Below, piece after piece: positions 26,006 through 35,034 of a stretch of 64,000 nt of DNA (its first letter is position 1; the number at the start of each line of letters is the position of its first letter). Origin of the DNA: Burkholderia sp. Ac-20365 (GTDB lineage Bacteria > Pseudomonadota > Gammaproteobacteria > Burkholderiales > Burkholderiaceae). Made by a program: the position numbers and the translations under genes. The stretch spans positions 1 to 64,000 of the forward strand of contig NZ_JAAGPI010000043.1 of the NCBI RefSeq assembly GCF_017104715.1, given 5' to 3'. The notes below the pieces were generated by a model. The model saw nothing but the letters and a program-made list of their open reading frames with translations. It made no database searches and had not been told where the DNA came from.

Positions 26006-28462
26006 TTGAGCAAATATCCGTATCCGATTCCAAGCCGCGAAGAAATCCTCGGCGTGCTGCGCACGAGTGAAACGCCGCTTGCAGCGAACGACATCGCCGA
26101 AGCACTGTCGATCAAGCGCCAGGAGCGCGAAGGGTTTTTCAAGCGCCTCGCCGCGATGGAGCGCGACGGCCAGATCAGACTCGATCAGCGCGGGCATTAT
26201 CAGCTCACTCATCCGTCGAACTTCGTCGCGGGCCGCGTGCAGGGCCATCGCGATGGCTACGGCTTTCTGATTCGCGACGACGGTCAGGACGACCTGTTCC
26301 TGCCGACGGGCGAAATGCAGAAGGTCATGCATAACGATCGCGTGCTGGCACGCATCGTCGGCTATGACCGGCGCGGGCGTCCCGAAGGGCACATCGTCGA
26401 GGTCACCGACCGCGCGAACAAGCGTGTGATCGGGCGGCTGCTCAACGAGAACGGCGCACTGATCGTCGCGCCCGAAGAGAAGCGCATCGGCCACGACATC
26501 CTGATCACGCAGAACACGAAGAAGGCGAAGGTCGGGCAGGTCGTGGTGGTCGAGCTGACGGATTTCCCCAGCCGCCATTCGCAGCCGCTTGGGCGCGTGA
26601 TCGAAGTGCTCGGCGATATCGACGATCCCGGCATGGAAATCGAAATCGCCGTGCGCAAGTACGGTGTGCCGCACGAGTTCAGCCAGGCCGCGCTCGACGC
26701 CGCCGCGAAGCTGCCCGACGAAGTGCGTCCGGTCGACATCAAGCATCGCGTAGATCTGCGCGACGTGCCGCTCGTCACGATCGACGGCGAAGATGCGCGC
26801 GATTTCGACGACGCGGTGTATTGCGAGCCGGTCAAGGTCGGGCGCGGCGACGGCTTCCGCCTGATCGTCGCGATCGCCGATGTGTCGCATTACGTGCTGC
26901 CCGACGGCGGTCTCGACGTCGATGCGATCGAGCGCAGCACGTCGGTGTATTTCCCGCGCCGCGTGATTCCGATGCTGCCGGAGAAACTGTCGAACGGTCT
27001 GTGTTCGCTCAATCCGAATGTCGACCGTTGCGTGCTGGTGTGCGACATGGTCGTCACCGCGCGCGGTGAGATCAAGGCGTATCAGTTCTATCCGGGCGTG
27101 ATGCATTCGGCCGCGCGACTCACGTACACGGAAGTCGCGGCCGTGCTGACCAACACGAAGGGTCCGGAAGCGACGCGCCGCGCAGCACTGTTGCCGCAAC
27201 TGCAGAATCTGTACGGCGTCTACAAGGCGCTGTTCGCCGCGCGCCAGAAGCGCGGCGCGATCGACTTCGATACGACGGAAACGTATATCGTCTGCAATGC
27301 GCAGGGCAAGATCGAGCAGATCGTGCCGCGGCACCGCAACGACGCGCACAAGCTGATCGAAGAATGCATGCTGGCCGCGAACGTGTGTGCGGCCGACTTC
27401 ATGAAGCGCAACAAGCAGCCGGGCCTGTACCGCGTGCACGCGGGGCCGACGGCGGAGCGCCTCGAAAACCTGCGCACGTTCCTGCGCGGCATGGGCCTGA
27501 CGCTCGGCGGCGGCGACACGCCGCATGCCAGCGACTACGCGGCGCTGATGGCGCACATCCGCGACCGGCCCGATGCGCAGATGCTGCAGACCATGTTGCT
27601 GCGCTCGATGCAGCAGGCGGTCTACAGTCCGGACAACATCGGCCACTTCGGTCTCGCGTATGAAGCGTACGCGCACTTCACGAGTCCGATTCGCCGCTAT
27701 CCCGATCTGCTCACGCACCGCGCGATCTACGCGATCCTGCAGGGCCGCAAGTACGAGCCGAAGACGCCGCACGGCGTCGAGCTGAACACGGCGCTGTCGC
27801 CGCGTGCCCGCGCGTTGCAGGCGGAAGACGAGAAGCGCGGCAACCGCGGTCGTCCGAATACGGCGATCTGGGAAGAACTCGGCCTGCATTGCTCGGCGAA
27901 CGAACGCCGCGCGGACGAAGCCTCGCGCGACGTCGAAGCCTGGCTGAAGTGCTACTTCATGCGCGACAAGCTCGGCGAAGAGTATGGCGGGATGGTGAGC
28001 GGCGTGACGTCGTTCGGCATCTTCGTGCAGCTCGATGCGCTCTTTATCGAAGGGCTCGTGCACGTGACGGAGCTTGGCTCGGACTACTTCCAGTACGACG
28101 AGATCAAGAACGAACTGCGCGGCGAGCGCACGGGCATCCGCTACCGCTTGTCGGATCGCGTGCGCGTGCAGGTGAGCCGCGTCGATCTCGATGCGCGCAA
28201 GATCGATTTCCGTCTGGTGCGCGACATGCCGGTGAAGTCGCAATCGCATCGCGCGAGCGCGATGGAGAAGGCGAGCGATCTCGGCGGCCCGCGCGTGCGT
28301 TCGATCGAACGCGCGCCGCAACCCGATGGTGCGCGTCGCAAGAAGGCGCCGCCCGCGCAGACGGCTGCTGTGAAGGAAGCACGCGCGGCGCGCAAGGCGG
28401 GTGCGTCGAAGAAGCGTCCGGCGTCGAAGTCAGCGGCGAAGCAGGCGCACAAGAAGCGTTGA
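26006..28462 (+). CDS. rnr: Ribonuclease R
   Basis: 3'-to-5' exoribonuclease of 818 residues (E. coli 813) that degrades structured RNA. I choose TTG 26006, which gives the N-terminus (L)SKYPYPIPSREEIL typical of Burkholderia RNase R; the frame extends upstream to 25697, but that part overlaps the divergent tRNA promoter. Domains in order: winged-helix about 10-60, cold-shock domains about 75-230, RNB catalytic domain with IDGEDARDFDDAVY (258-271, catalytic Asp cluster), S1 domain about 645-725 (MVSGVTSFGIFVQLDALFIE), and a Lys/Ala-rich tail. rlmB follows 119 bases later, a conserved order. Confidence 0.95.
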   Translation: MSKYPYPIPSREEILGVLRTSETPLAANDIAEALSIKRQEREGFFKRLAAMERDGQIRLDQRGHYQLTHPSNFVAGRVQGHRDGYGFLIRDDGQDDLFLPTGEMQKVMHNDRVLARIVGYDRRGRPEGHIVEVTDRANKRVIGRLLNENGALIVAPEEKRIGHDILITQNTKKAKVGQVVVVELTDFPSRHSQPLGRVIEVLGDIDDPGMEIEIAVRKYGVPHEFSQAALDAAAKLPDEVRPVDIKHRVDLRDVPLVTIDGEDARDFDDAVYCEPVKVGRGDGFRLIVAIADVSHYVLPDGGLDVDAIERSTSVYFPRRVIPMLPEKLSNGLCSLNPNVDRCVLVCDMVVTARGEIKAYQFYPGVMHSAARLTYTEVAAVLTNTKGPEATRRAALLPQLQNLYGVYKALFAARQKRGAIDFDTTETYIVCNAQGKIEQIVPRHRNDAHKLIEECMLAANVCAADFMKRNKQPGLYRVHAGPTAERLENLRTFLRGMGLTLGGGDTPHASDYAALMAHIRDRPDAQMLQTMLLRSMQQAVYSPDNIGHFGLAYEAYAHFTSPIRRYPDLLTHRAIYAILQGRKYEPKTPHGVELNTALSPRARALQAEDEKRGNRGRPNTAIWEELGLHCSANERRADEASRDVEAWLKCYFMRDKLGEEYGGMVSGVTSFGIFVQLDALFIEGLVHVTELGSDYFQYDEIKNELRGERTGIRYRLSDRVRVQVSRVDLDARKIDFRLVRDMPVKSQSHRASAMEKASDLGGPRVRSIERAPQPDGARRKKAPPAQTAAVKEARAARKAGASKKRPASKSAAKQAHKKR

Positions 28463-28488
28463 AGCTGTAAGCGTTGAATCTGTATTAA

Positions 28489-28515
28489 CGCCGCGCGTGT
28501 TCAAGGCGCGCGGCG
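28489..28515 (+). terminator. Hairpin after rnr
   Basis: Perfect 9-bp stem CGCCGCGCG / CGCGCGGCG with a 9-base loop, 26 bases after the rnr stop. It lacks a good U-tract (CTCGTTCTC follows), so it may attenuate rather than end transcription. Confidence 0.5.
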
Positions 28516-28581
28516 CTCGTTCTCATCGGGTGTGCTTTGACTGGTTCAGTCGGGCGCGCTCATTCAAAGGTTGTTTCAGTC

Positions 28582-29325
28582 ATGTCACGTCTCAAGGTTC
28601 TGTACGGTTTTCACGCGGTGACGGCACGCTTGCGTCACGATTCATCGACGGTCGAAGAAATCTATTACGACCAGACGCGCCGCGATCGCCGCATGAACGA
28701 GTTTCTGGCCGTGGCGAAAGAGGCGGGCGTACGCCTGATCGCCGCCGACGAGACGCGGCTGTGGGGCCTCGCGCATACCGAGCGCCACCAGGGCGTCGTT
28801 GCGCGCGCGGGTGATCTGCCGCTGGCGCAGAATCTTGCCGAACTGCTGGACGGGATTCAGGGGCCGGCGTTGCTGCTGGTGCTAGATGGAATTACGGATC
28901 CACACAATCTGGGCGCATGTTTGCGGGTCGCCGATGCGGCGGGCGCGCATGCTGTGATCGCGCCGCGCGATCGTGCCGTCGGGTTGAACGCTACCGCGGC
29001 GAAGGTGGCGAGCGGGGCGGCGGATACGGTGCCGTATATCACGGTGACCAATCTCGCTCGTGCGTTGCGCGAACTGAAGGACGCAGGGGTCTGGATTGTC
29101 GGCACGGCGGGTGAAGCGACCGCTTCGTTGTATCAGACCAAGCTCGATGGGCCTGTTGCGCTTGTGATGGGCGCCGAAGGCGAGGGCATGCGCAGGTTGA
29201 CGCGCGATACGTGCGATGAGGTAATGCAGATTCCTATGGCTGGGTCGGTTGAAAGCCTTAATGTTTCTGTTGCCTCGGGCGTTTGTCTGTTTGAAGCTGT
29301 GCGGCAGAGGGCGGTCAAGAAGTAG
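28582..29325 (+). CDS. rlmB: 23S rRNA (guanosine-2'-O-)-methyltransferase RlmB
   Basis: SpoU-type methyltransferase of 247 residues (E. coli RlmB 243) that methylates Gm2251 in the ribosomal P-loop using S-adenosylmethionine. ATG 28582 is chosen because MSRLKVLYGFHAV is the usual N-terminal start. The N-terminal substrate-binding domain is followed by the SPOUT knot: LDGITDPHNLGACLRVADAA, ALVMGAEGEGMRRLTRDTCD and MAGSVESLNVSVASGVCLFE. It follows rnr as in many proteobacteria. Confidence 0.95.
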   Translation: MSRLKVLYGFHAVTARLRHDSSTVEEIYYDQTRRDRRMNEFLAVAKEAGVRLIAADETRLWGLAHTERHQGVVARAGDLPLAQNLAELLDGIQGPALLLVLDGITDPHNLGACLRVADAAGAHAVIAPRDRAVGLNATAAKVASGAADTVPYITVTNLARALRELKDAGVWIVGTAGEATASLYQTKLDGPVALVMGAEGEGMRRLTRDTCDEVMQIPMAGSVESLNVSVASGVCLFEAVRQRAVKK

Positions 29326-29494
29326 GCTTTTTATTCTGCGACGCCAGGGGGCGGCGGGCCGTTTTCTTTGGCCTTTGCGCCAGCATCCGCCTTTGCCCTC
29401 GTGCTTCGAGTGTGGCCCGACCGGGGCCGCATCCTTCCCATTCAGTCGCGCTCGTGACTACCCCGAAATCTGTCTTTCACTCTGCTTCGATCTC

Positions 29495-30556
29495 TCAAGA
29501 GTTCCGGATAACGTGACCCTTACGAAACAGCTTCTGGCCGCGCAATATTCTCTGTACAGGTTCGTCGAAATATTTCGATGCAATCCACGAAACCAGGACA
29601 ATCGCACAGAATTCGAATGCTGAAAACAGCAGCAGCAACGTATTTGAGTGAATGTGTTTTATGACTTCTTCGCCAATGCGAAGTATCGGCCCTTGCATTA
29701 TATATACTGGATAAGACAGCAAGCCAAGTTGGCGCAGGAATGCATTAGCCCGATGAGAGATGGTGATTCCAGATCCTGCATACACGATTGCAGGAAAGAT
29801 AATCGAAACATAGATCAGGCTGCAAATCGCATAGTTTCGAAAATCCATCAGCAGAATTACAGGGAATACCAGCAACAGAATGATTCCAGTTATTGGTTTT
29901 TCCTTTGGCTGTGGCCTGAATCTATATAATGCGATGCCAGCAAAGAATGGGAACATGACTCTGAGAAAACCTAAAGACCATCCTTCCTGATTGTTCCCTC
30001 CACCGATCCCATGTGCATGGATCACCAGAAACAGCAGAGCAACCCAGCTCGACGCCAGGATCAACACCAGGGCCTTGTTGGTTAGCTGACGTACGATTGA
30101 AATGTAGACCAGATTGACAAAAGCCTCGAAGGTCAGAGACCAGCTGGCCATGTTCAGCGGATAGGCTGTTAGCCACTGCGGGAATACGAATGACGGCAGT
30201 AACAGAAGTCCAAGTGCGCTGACTTTCAGAAGTTGCGACATCGTAATGCTATCTTTGAATACAACGGCGACAAGGGCCAGCAATATTCCAATTGAGGTGC
30301 TTAGAAAAATGAGGGGATAGAGGCGCTTGATCCGTACTTCAATGAATTCCCTCGTTTGCATCTGGCCGGATAGGATTTTTTGCTCATAAGCATAAGCGAT
30401 GACGAATCCGCTTAATACGTAGAAAAAATCTACTGCCAGGCCGGCATAGGGAAGCGCAGTGAGTGTATGTTGCTGAACCAGATGAAAGACAAGCACTACG
30501 AACGCGGCCATTCCTCGCAATCCATCAAGAAGAACGAATCGGTTAGCATTTTTCAT
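29495..30556 (-). CDS. Acyltransferase family 3 membrane protein (OafA/YrhL type), AT-richer insertion
   Basis: Protein of 353 residues with about ten membrane segments. It begins MKNANRFVLLDGLRGMAAFV with the catalytic His in LVFHLVQQHT, and has FFYVLSGFVIAYAY and RIKRLYPLIF, the signature run of Acyl_transf_3. Such enzymes add acetyl or other acyl groups to surface sugars. Its codons use far more A/T in third position than neighbours, and the flanking 30,560-30,900 is also AT-rich, so it was probably acquired. It stands alone between rlmB and the amidase gene. The target sugar is unknown. Confidence 0.85.
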   Translation of the reverse strand: MKNANRFVLLDGLRGMAAFVVLVFHLVQQHTLTALPYAGLAVDFFYVLSGFVIAYAYEQKILSGQMQTREFIEVRIKRLYPLIFLSTSIGILLALVAVVFKDSITMSQLLKVSALGLLLLPSFVFPQWLTAYPLNMASWSLTFEAFVNLVYISIVRQLTNKALVLILASSWVALLFLVIHAHGIGGGNNQEGWSLGFLRVMFPFFAGIALYRFRPQPKEKPITGIILLLVFPVILLMDFRNYAICSLIYVSIIFPAIVYAGSGITISHRANAFLRQLGLLSYPVYIMQGPILRIGEEVIKHIHSNTLLLLFSAFEFCAIVLVSWIASKYFDEPVQRILRGQKLFRKGHVIRNS

Positions 30557-31120
30557 AATGTTTTATCTCGCTAGCCAATCGCGAACCTCTGGTTCGAGAT
30601 GGAGATAATCGTAGCGCAGAGGCAAATTGCGGGCAGCGCACAACGAAGCGCATGACCTGACATTTGCATTCTTTGCTCGCCTGCACATTGCTACACCCGT
30701 CGCCTGGGAGGAACCGCAATCCAACGTGACGATAAAAGCATACGTTGGACGGTGTGGCGCAAGTGTGCGTAGCCGTACGTCCGCAAGTTTTTAGCTTCAA
30801 GATTTCATATTTCTTTCATATCTAAATTAAATGGTTAGATAGATGAATAGGTCGCAATGCAGAATGCGGTGAAATCATTCAATTCAATTGGATAGATTAG
30901 ATATCCGAAATAAGATGGCGCGCACCTGCAGGACAGATGCTGAGGCGGGCGGCGCGAGCGCGTCGCTCGGCCACGAGATAGAATCCTCGACGAGGATTTT
31001 TAGCCAATCAGACAGGCTCGATTCCGGTCAGCGAATACCGTGTTCCGCTTTCGGAGGTGAAGAAAAGCCGCCGCCGACAACCGCGAAAGAGCCAGCAACC
31101 AGAAACGAGCCCCAACAGCA
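30557..31120. other. AT-rich intergenic region upstream of the acyltransferase and amidase genes
   Basis: 564 bases with no convincing gene. The stretch about 30,790-30,900 is strongly AT-rich (TTTCATATTTCTTTCATATC) and could hold promoters for either flanking gene. A 78-codon frame at 30888-31124 lacks coding character and overlaps the amidase start. Confidence 0.45.
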
Positions 31121-31993
31121 ATGAAGCCCGCCTCAACCCGCCTGGCACTGCTAGCACTAGCTGCAACGTTACTGACAACAGCCTGCTCGTCAAATATCGT
31201 TCACCACACGACGTACTACACGGACACGTCACGCACAGCGCAATACCAGGACACCCGCATCCGCTTCCTCGTGATGCACTACACCGAAATCGACGAACAG
31301 CAGTCACTCGATGTGCTGACAAAAGAACAGGTCAGCGCCCATTACGTCGTCCCTGACCATCCGAGAGAAAAGCAGGGCGAGCCGATCGTCTGGCAACTGG
31401 TACCCGAATCGCAACGCGCCTGGCACGCGGGGCTCAGTTCCTGGCAGGGCACAACCGAGCTGAACGCCGCCTCGATCGGCATCGAAAACGTGAACCTCGG
31501 GCCCATCGACACACCGCAGGGCCGCACCTGGCAACCCTATCCGCCGGAGCAGGTGAACGCGATGATCCGCCTCGCAAAAGACATCGTCACGCGATACAAC
31601 ATTCCGCCAACGCGCGTCGTCGGCCACAGCGACATCGCGCCGCAACGCAAGATCGACCCGGGTCCGCTTTTCCCGTGGAAGCAACTCTACGATGCAGGCG
31701 TCGGCGCATGGCCCGACGACGCGACCGTCGCGAAAGAACTCGCAGGCCGCGACCCGCATGCGCCCGTGGACGTGCGCGCCCTCCAGCAAAAGCTCGCAGC
31801 CTACGGCTATGAAGTGGCGACGGACGGCGTGTTCGACGAGCGCACGCGCCGCGTGTTCGCCGCGTTCCAGATGCATTTCCGTCCCGCCGATTACTCGGGT
31901 AATCCCGATGCGCAATCCGATGCGATCGCGCAGGCGCTGCTCGACAAATACATGCAGAGCGCTGCGCCAGAACCGGCACGGCCGGCGCCATGA
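31121..31993 (+). CDS. amiD: N-acetylmuramoyl-L-alanine amidase, AmiD-type lipoprotein
   Basis: Protein of 290 residues. A lipoprotein signal ends in TTACSS (Cys at residue 22). The Amidase_2 domain follows: RFLVMHYTEIDEQQSLDVLT (first zinc His), AHYVVPDHP, RAWHAGLSSWQGTTELNAAS, and VVGHSDIAPQRKIDPGPLFP (second zinc His and catalytic region). A C-terminal peptidoglycan-binding domain (VDVRALQQKLAAYGYEVATD) follows at about 205-275. The match to E. coli AmiD is close in layout. It cleaves the amide bond between muramic acid and the stem peptide at the outer membrane. Confidence 0.92.
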   Translation: MKPASTRLALLALAATLLTTACSSNIVHHTTYYTDTSRTAQYQDTRIRFLVMHYTEIDEQQSLDVLTKEQVSAHYVVPDHPREKQGEPIVWQLVPESQRAWHAGLSSWQGTTELNAASIGIENVNLGPIDTPQGRTWQPYPPEQVNAMIRLAKDIVTRYNIPPTRVVGHSDIAPQRKIDPGPLFPWKQLYDAGVGAWPDDATVAKELAGRDPHAPVDVRALQQKLAAYGYEVATDGVFDERTRRVFAAFQMHFRPADYSGNPDAQSDAIAQALLDKYMQSAAPEPARPAP

Positions 31994-32101
31994 ACGTAGC
32001 GCCGGTCTGACACGCCCGCGCTCAGCATGCGCAAGAAATCCGGTCACGCGCCTCGACTCCGGTAAACTTGTGGTTTTCCGCTTGCTCTGGCATTTCCCAC
32101 T

Positions 32102-32797
32102 ATGACTCAAGACGAACTCAAGCAACTGGTCGGTCAGGCCGCCGCCGACTACGTGATCGCGAACGTGCCCGAAGGCGCCATCATCGGTGTCGGAACCGGT
32201 TCGACGGCGAACTGCTTCATCGACGCGCTGGCCGCTCACAAGTCGCGCTATCGCGGCGCGGTGTCCAGCTCGGTCGCGACGACGGCACGCCTGCAATCGC
32301 ACGGCATTCAGGTGTTCGATCTGAACGATATCGAATCGCTGCCCGTCTATGTCGACGGCGCCGATGAAATCGATCACGGCGGCGCGATGATCAAGGGCGG
32401 GGGCGGCGCGCTCACGCGCGAGAAGATTGTCGCGTCGGTGGCGGAGAAATTCGTCTGCATCGCGGACGCGAGCAAGGTCGTCGACGTGCTCGGCCAGTTT
32501 CCGCTGCCCATCGAAGTCGTGCCGATGGCGCGCACGGCAATCGGCCGCCGCGTGACGGCGATGGGCGGTGTGCCCGTCGTGCGCGTGACGAAGGACGGCT
32601 CGCCGTACATCACGGACAACGGTAACGAGATCATCGACGTCAAGGGTCTGCGCATCAGCGATCCGCGCACGATTGAAGCGCACATCAACGCGTGGCCGGG
32701 TGTCGTGACGGTGGGCCTGTTCGCCACGCGCGGCGCGGATCTCTGTCTGCTTGGCACGGCGAACGGCGTCGAGACGATCGACTATCCGAAACACTGA
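32102..32797 (+). CDS. rpiA: Ribose-5-phosphate isomerase A
   Basis: Protein of 231 residues that interconverts ribose-5-phosphate and ribulose-5-phosphate in the pentose phosphate pathway. Motifs GVGTGSTANCFIDAL, VDGADEIDHGG and KGGGGALTREKIVASVAEKF are those of RpiA, including the catalytic Asp/Glu/Lys set. ATG 32102. A well-conserved housekeeping gene that marks the left border of the exopolysaccharide island. Confidence 0.97.
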   Translation: MTQDELKQLVGQAAADYVIANVPEGAIIGVGTGSTANCFIDALAAHKSRYRGAVSSSVATTARLQSHGIQVFDLNDIESLPVYVDGADEIDHGGAMIKGGGGALTREKIVASVAEKFVCIADASKVVDVLGQFPLPIEVVPMARTAIGRRVTAMGGVPVVRVTKDGSPYITDNGNEIIDVKGLRISDPRTIEAHINAWPGVVTVGLFATRGADLCLLGTANGVETIDYPKH

Positions 32798-32862
32798 CGA
32801 ATCCGGCTGCCGGCTCGCGCCGGCGCCCCTCGCGTCCTGCGAGACAACTTGCGACGCAACCC

Positions 32863-32883
32863 GATGCGAGCACGGCTCGCATC
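32863..32883 (+). terminator. Terminator of rpiA
   Basis: Perfect 9-bp stem GATGCGAGC / GCTCGCATC with loop ACG, followed by TTCTTCCTTCC. It starts 65 bases after the rpiA stop. Confidence 0.7.
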
Positions 32884-33249
32884 TTCTTCCTTCCCATGCA
32901 CGCGGTCCACGTCGGACAGTTGGACCGCATCCTCACATCTCACTTGCGTCGCCCTGAACCGGCCGCGGTATCTCCCGCACGCGCCTGAGCGAGCGACGAC
33001 AACATCGCGCGAAAACGAATCTCACCGTATTACATCCGGGTATACGCGCGCTTTGCTCGACAGCGATACACACGGCAGGCATCGAGATCATTTCCCTCGA
33101 TGAATTCGCGTGCCGCGGTTCTCCCACAAGTAGTCCAGCTTGCCAATCTGAAAGCCGGCAGACCCGGCGGCCAATGAGTGCACGCACACGTTCGCAGACG
33201 CATCTCGAACGGATCGCATAGCGAGCTTGAACGCAAGCCTATGTGCGTT

Positions 33250-33292
33250 CGCGCACACTACGCGCACACTACGCGCGCACTACGTGCACACG
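33250..33292. repeat. 11-bp tandem repeat in the exopolysaccharide leader
   Basis: Units CGCGCACACTA, CGCGCACACTA, CGCGCGCACTA and a partial CGTGCACACG follow each other without gaps. The period is about one helical turn. Confidence 0.8.
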
Positions 33293-33455
33293 TCGCGGCA
33301 ACCAGAAGATCAGGACGCGCCTGTGTCATCACGCGCAGCGCCGCTGACCACCTCTCGCTCCCGACAATCATCTCGCGGCAAATTCAACCTCTCGAACACG
33401 CGTTGCGTGCGTTCGCGCACGAAGCGCGCAATGTTGTCCCCGCATCTAATCGGGT

Positions 33456-33470
33456 TGCACCAACGGTGCA
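33456..33470. promoter_or_regulatory. Short palindrome TGCACC-AAC-GGTGCA
   Basis: Perfect 6-bp arms with a 3-base centre, about 290 bases upstream of the first polysaccharide gene. A possible regulator site; no known consensus is claimed. Confidence 0.3.
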
Positions 33471-33756
33471 TCCGACGATCGCGAATCGTTGGTGGGATTG
33501 CGCACGGAATCGCTGTTGCCGTCCCCGTACCTTATCGATGTGATTTGTGCATTACCGGCCAGCATCAATGGCGGACGGTGACATCACAGGAGACCGCACA
33601 AAGTTGGCGGCCCGCGAAAGCGAAAAACGTGTAGCGAAAAGGGGGCACTGCAAGGTTGCTGCCGGACACGATCGCTTTTGCGGTGCGAGCGCCGGCTGTG
33701 CGAACGACGACGTCTAGACATCGACCATTGAACACGCGACGCAGTGGGGTAGGAAT

Positions 33757-34830
33757 ATGTCCGAGCTGGTGCATCGTGCGATCGATATCGCGCTAATCGT
33801 GCTGGGTGCTTTCGGCGCACTGCACTTGAACCTGAGCCTCAACGTGGCCGCAGTGGGTCCCGCACACCAGCTCGACCCGACACTTGTCGCGTTCGTCGCG
33901 GCGCTGGCGTTATCGGTGTTTCCCGCGTGTGGAACCTATCCGCCGCGAGGACGGCATCCCGTCGCGAGCGTCGCGGGCCGGACGGCATTCGCCTGGCTTG
34001 CCGTGCAGCTCTGCGGGCTGGCCTTGCTCTACGCAATTCATCGCGACAACGTGATTTCCATGCCGTGGTTCATCTACTGGACCCTGACCACGGGCATTTC
34101 GCTGCTCGCCTCGCATACGCTTTTCTTTGCGGAATTCAGCGTGGCCCGTCAGGCCACCGCATGGCTCAGACGCGGGGACACGGATGCCGATCTGGTCGAA
34201 ACCGAACCGCGTACGGGCTCGATCAGGCATGCGATCAAGCGGGGCTTCGACATCACCGTCGGCATGATCATGATCATCTCGCTGCTGCCGCTGCTCGCGC
34301 TGATTGCGCTGGTCGTGAAGCTGGACGGCGGTCCGTCGATATACGGCCACACACGCGTGGGCCGTAATGGCGAAAAGTTTCGCTGCCTCAAGTTCCGTTC
34401 GATGGTGGTCAACTCGCAGCAGGTGCTCGAAGAACTGCTCGCGAGCGACCCCGTGGCGCGCGCCGAGTGGGAGCGTGAATTCAAGCTCAAGAACGACGTG
34501 CGCGTGACGCGCATCGGCCACTTCCTGCGCCGCACGAGCCTCGACGAACTGCCGCAGCTATGGAACGTGGTGCGCGGCGAGATGAGCCTGGTCGGCCCGC
34601 GTCCGATCACCGCGCAGGAACTGGAACGCTATGGCGCGCACAGCAAGTACTACCTGATGGCAACGCCGGGCATTACAGGACTGTGGCAGGTGAGCGGACG
34701 CTGCGAGACCGACTACGCAACGCGCGTCATGCTCGACGTGAGGTACGTGACGAACTGGTCGCTGCTCACCGATATCGGCATTCTCTTCAAGACGTTCTTC
34801 GTGGTGATCAAGGGGAACGGCGCGTATTAA
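33757..34830 (+). CDS. Polyprenyl-phosphate sugar-1-phosphate transferase (initiating enzyme), short form
   Basis: Protein of 357 residues that should transfer the first sugar phosphate to undecaprenyl phosphate. Four membrane helices lie at about 8-26, 42-58, 75-93 and 101-121. Re-entrant helix about 165-188 (FDITVGMIMIISLLPLLALI) and the catalytic domain follow, with KFRSM (212-216), DELPQ (263-267) and SLVGPRP (277-283). Only about 40 residues link TM4 to the catalytic part, whereas WbaP/BceB-type enzymes carry a Rossmann-like CoA_binding_3 domain there. It opens the exopolysaccharide operon. Likely sugar is Glc or Gal, not determinable here. Confidence 0.9.
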   Translation: MSELVHRAIDIALIVLGAFGALHLNLSLNVAAVGPAHQLDPTLVAFVAALALSVFPACGTYPPRGRHPVASVAGRTAFAWLAVQLCGLALLYAIHRDNVISMPWFIYWTLTTGISLLASHTLFFAEFSVARQATAWLRRGDTDADLVETEPRTGSIRHAIKRGFDITVGMIMIISLLPLLALIALVVKLDGGPSIYGHTRVGRNGEKFRCLKFRSMVVNSQQVLEELLASDPVARAEWEREFKLKNDVRVTRIGHFLRRTSLDELPQLWNVVRGEMSLVGPRPITAQELERYGAHSKYYLMATPGITGLWQVSGRCETDYATRVMLDVRYVTNWSLLTDIGILFKTFFVVIKGNGAY

Positions 34831-34870
34831 CGTTGTATTGACGTTGCATTGACGTTGCATTGACGTTGGA
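34827..34870. repeat. Four 11-bp direct repeats over the sugar-transferase stop codon
   Basis: Consecutive units TTAACGTTGTA, TTGACGTTGCA, TTGACGTTGCA and TTGACGTTGGA. They overlap the stop codon (34828-34830) and lie about 165 bases before wza. Phase and size suit a row of protein-binding half-sites. Confidence 0.8.
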
Positions 34871-35034
34871 CTGTGCGGAGATCGTGATCTGAACGTCGTT
34901 GGCGGTGCGCGGCGACCAGGGCATTGGCATGTACGAGAGGGCATCACCAGGCATCGTGAAATGAGCAGCATCGGCCCGGATTTGCTGCGCACTGTACGCA
35001 GCGGGACGGCCACACGCAACATGGGGGTTTGACC

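Larger units (their letters stand above)
32884..33756. other. Long leader of the exopolysaccharide island
   Basis: About 870 bases with no gene that I can support. It contains an 11-bp tandem repeat (33250-33292) and a short palindrome TGCACC-AAC-GGTGCA (33456-33470). The size and these elements suggest a control region for the polysaccharide genes that start at 33757. Confidence 0.5.

Noticed and set aside
25619..28321. A 900-codon open frame on the minus strand opposite rnr
   Set aside because: It mirrors the RNase R gene in antisense, shows no domain, and starts inside tRNA-Leu copy 2. GC-rich DNA leaves such frames open by chance.
30888..31124. Short plus-strand frame ahead of the amidase gene
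   Set aside because: No ribosome site or motif, and it overlaps the amidase start codon.
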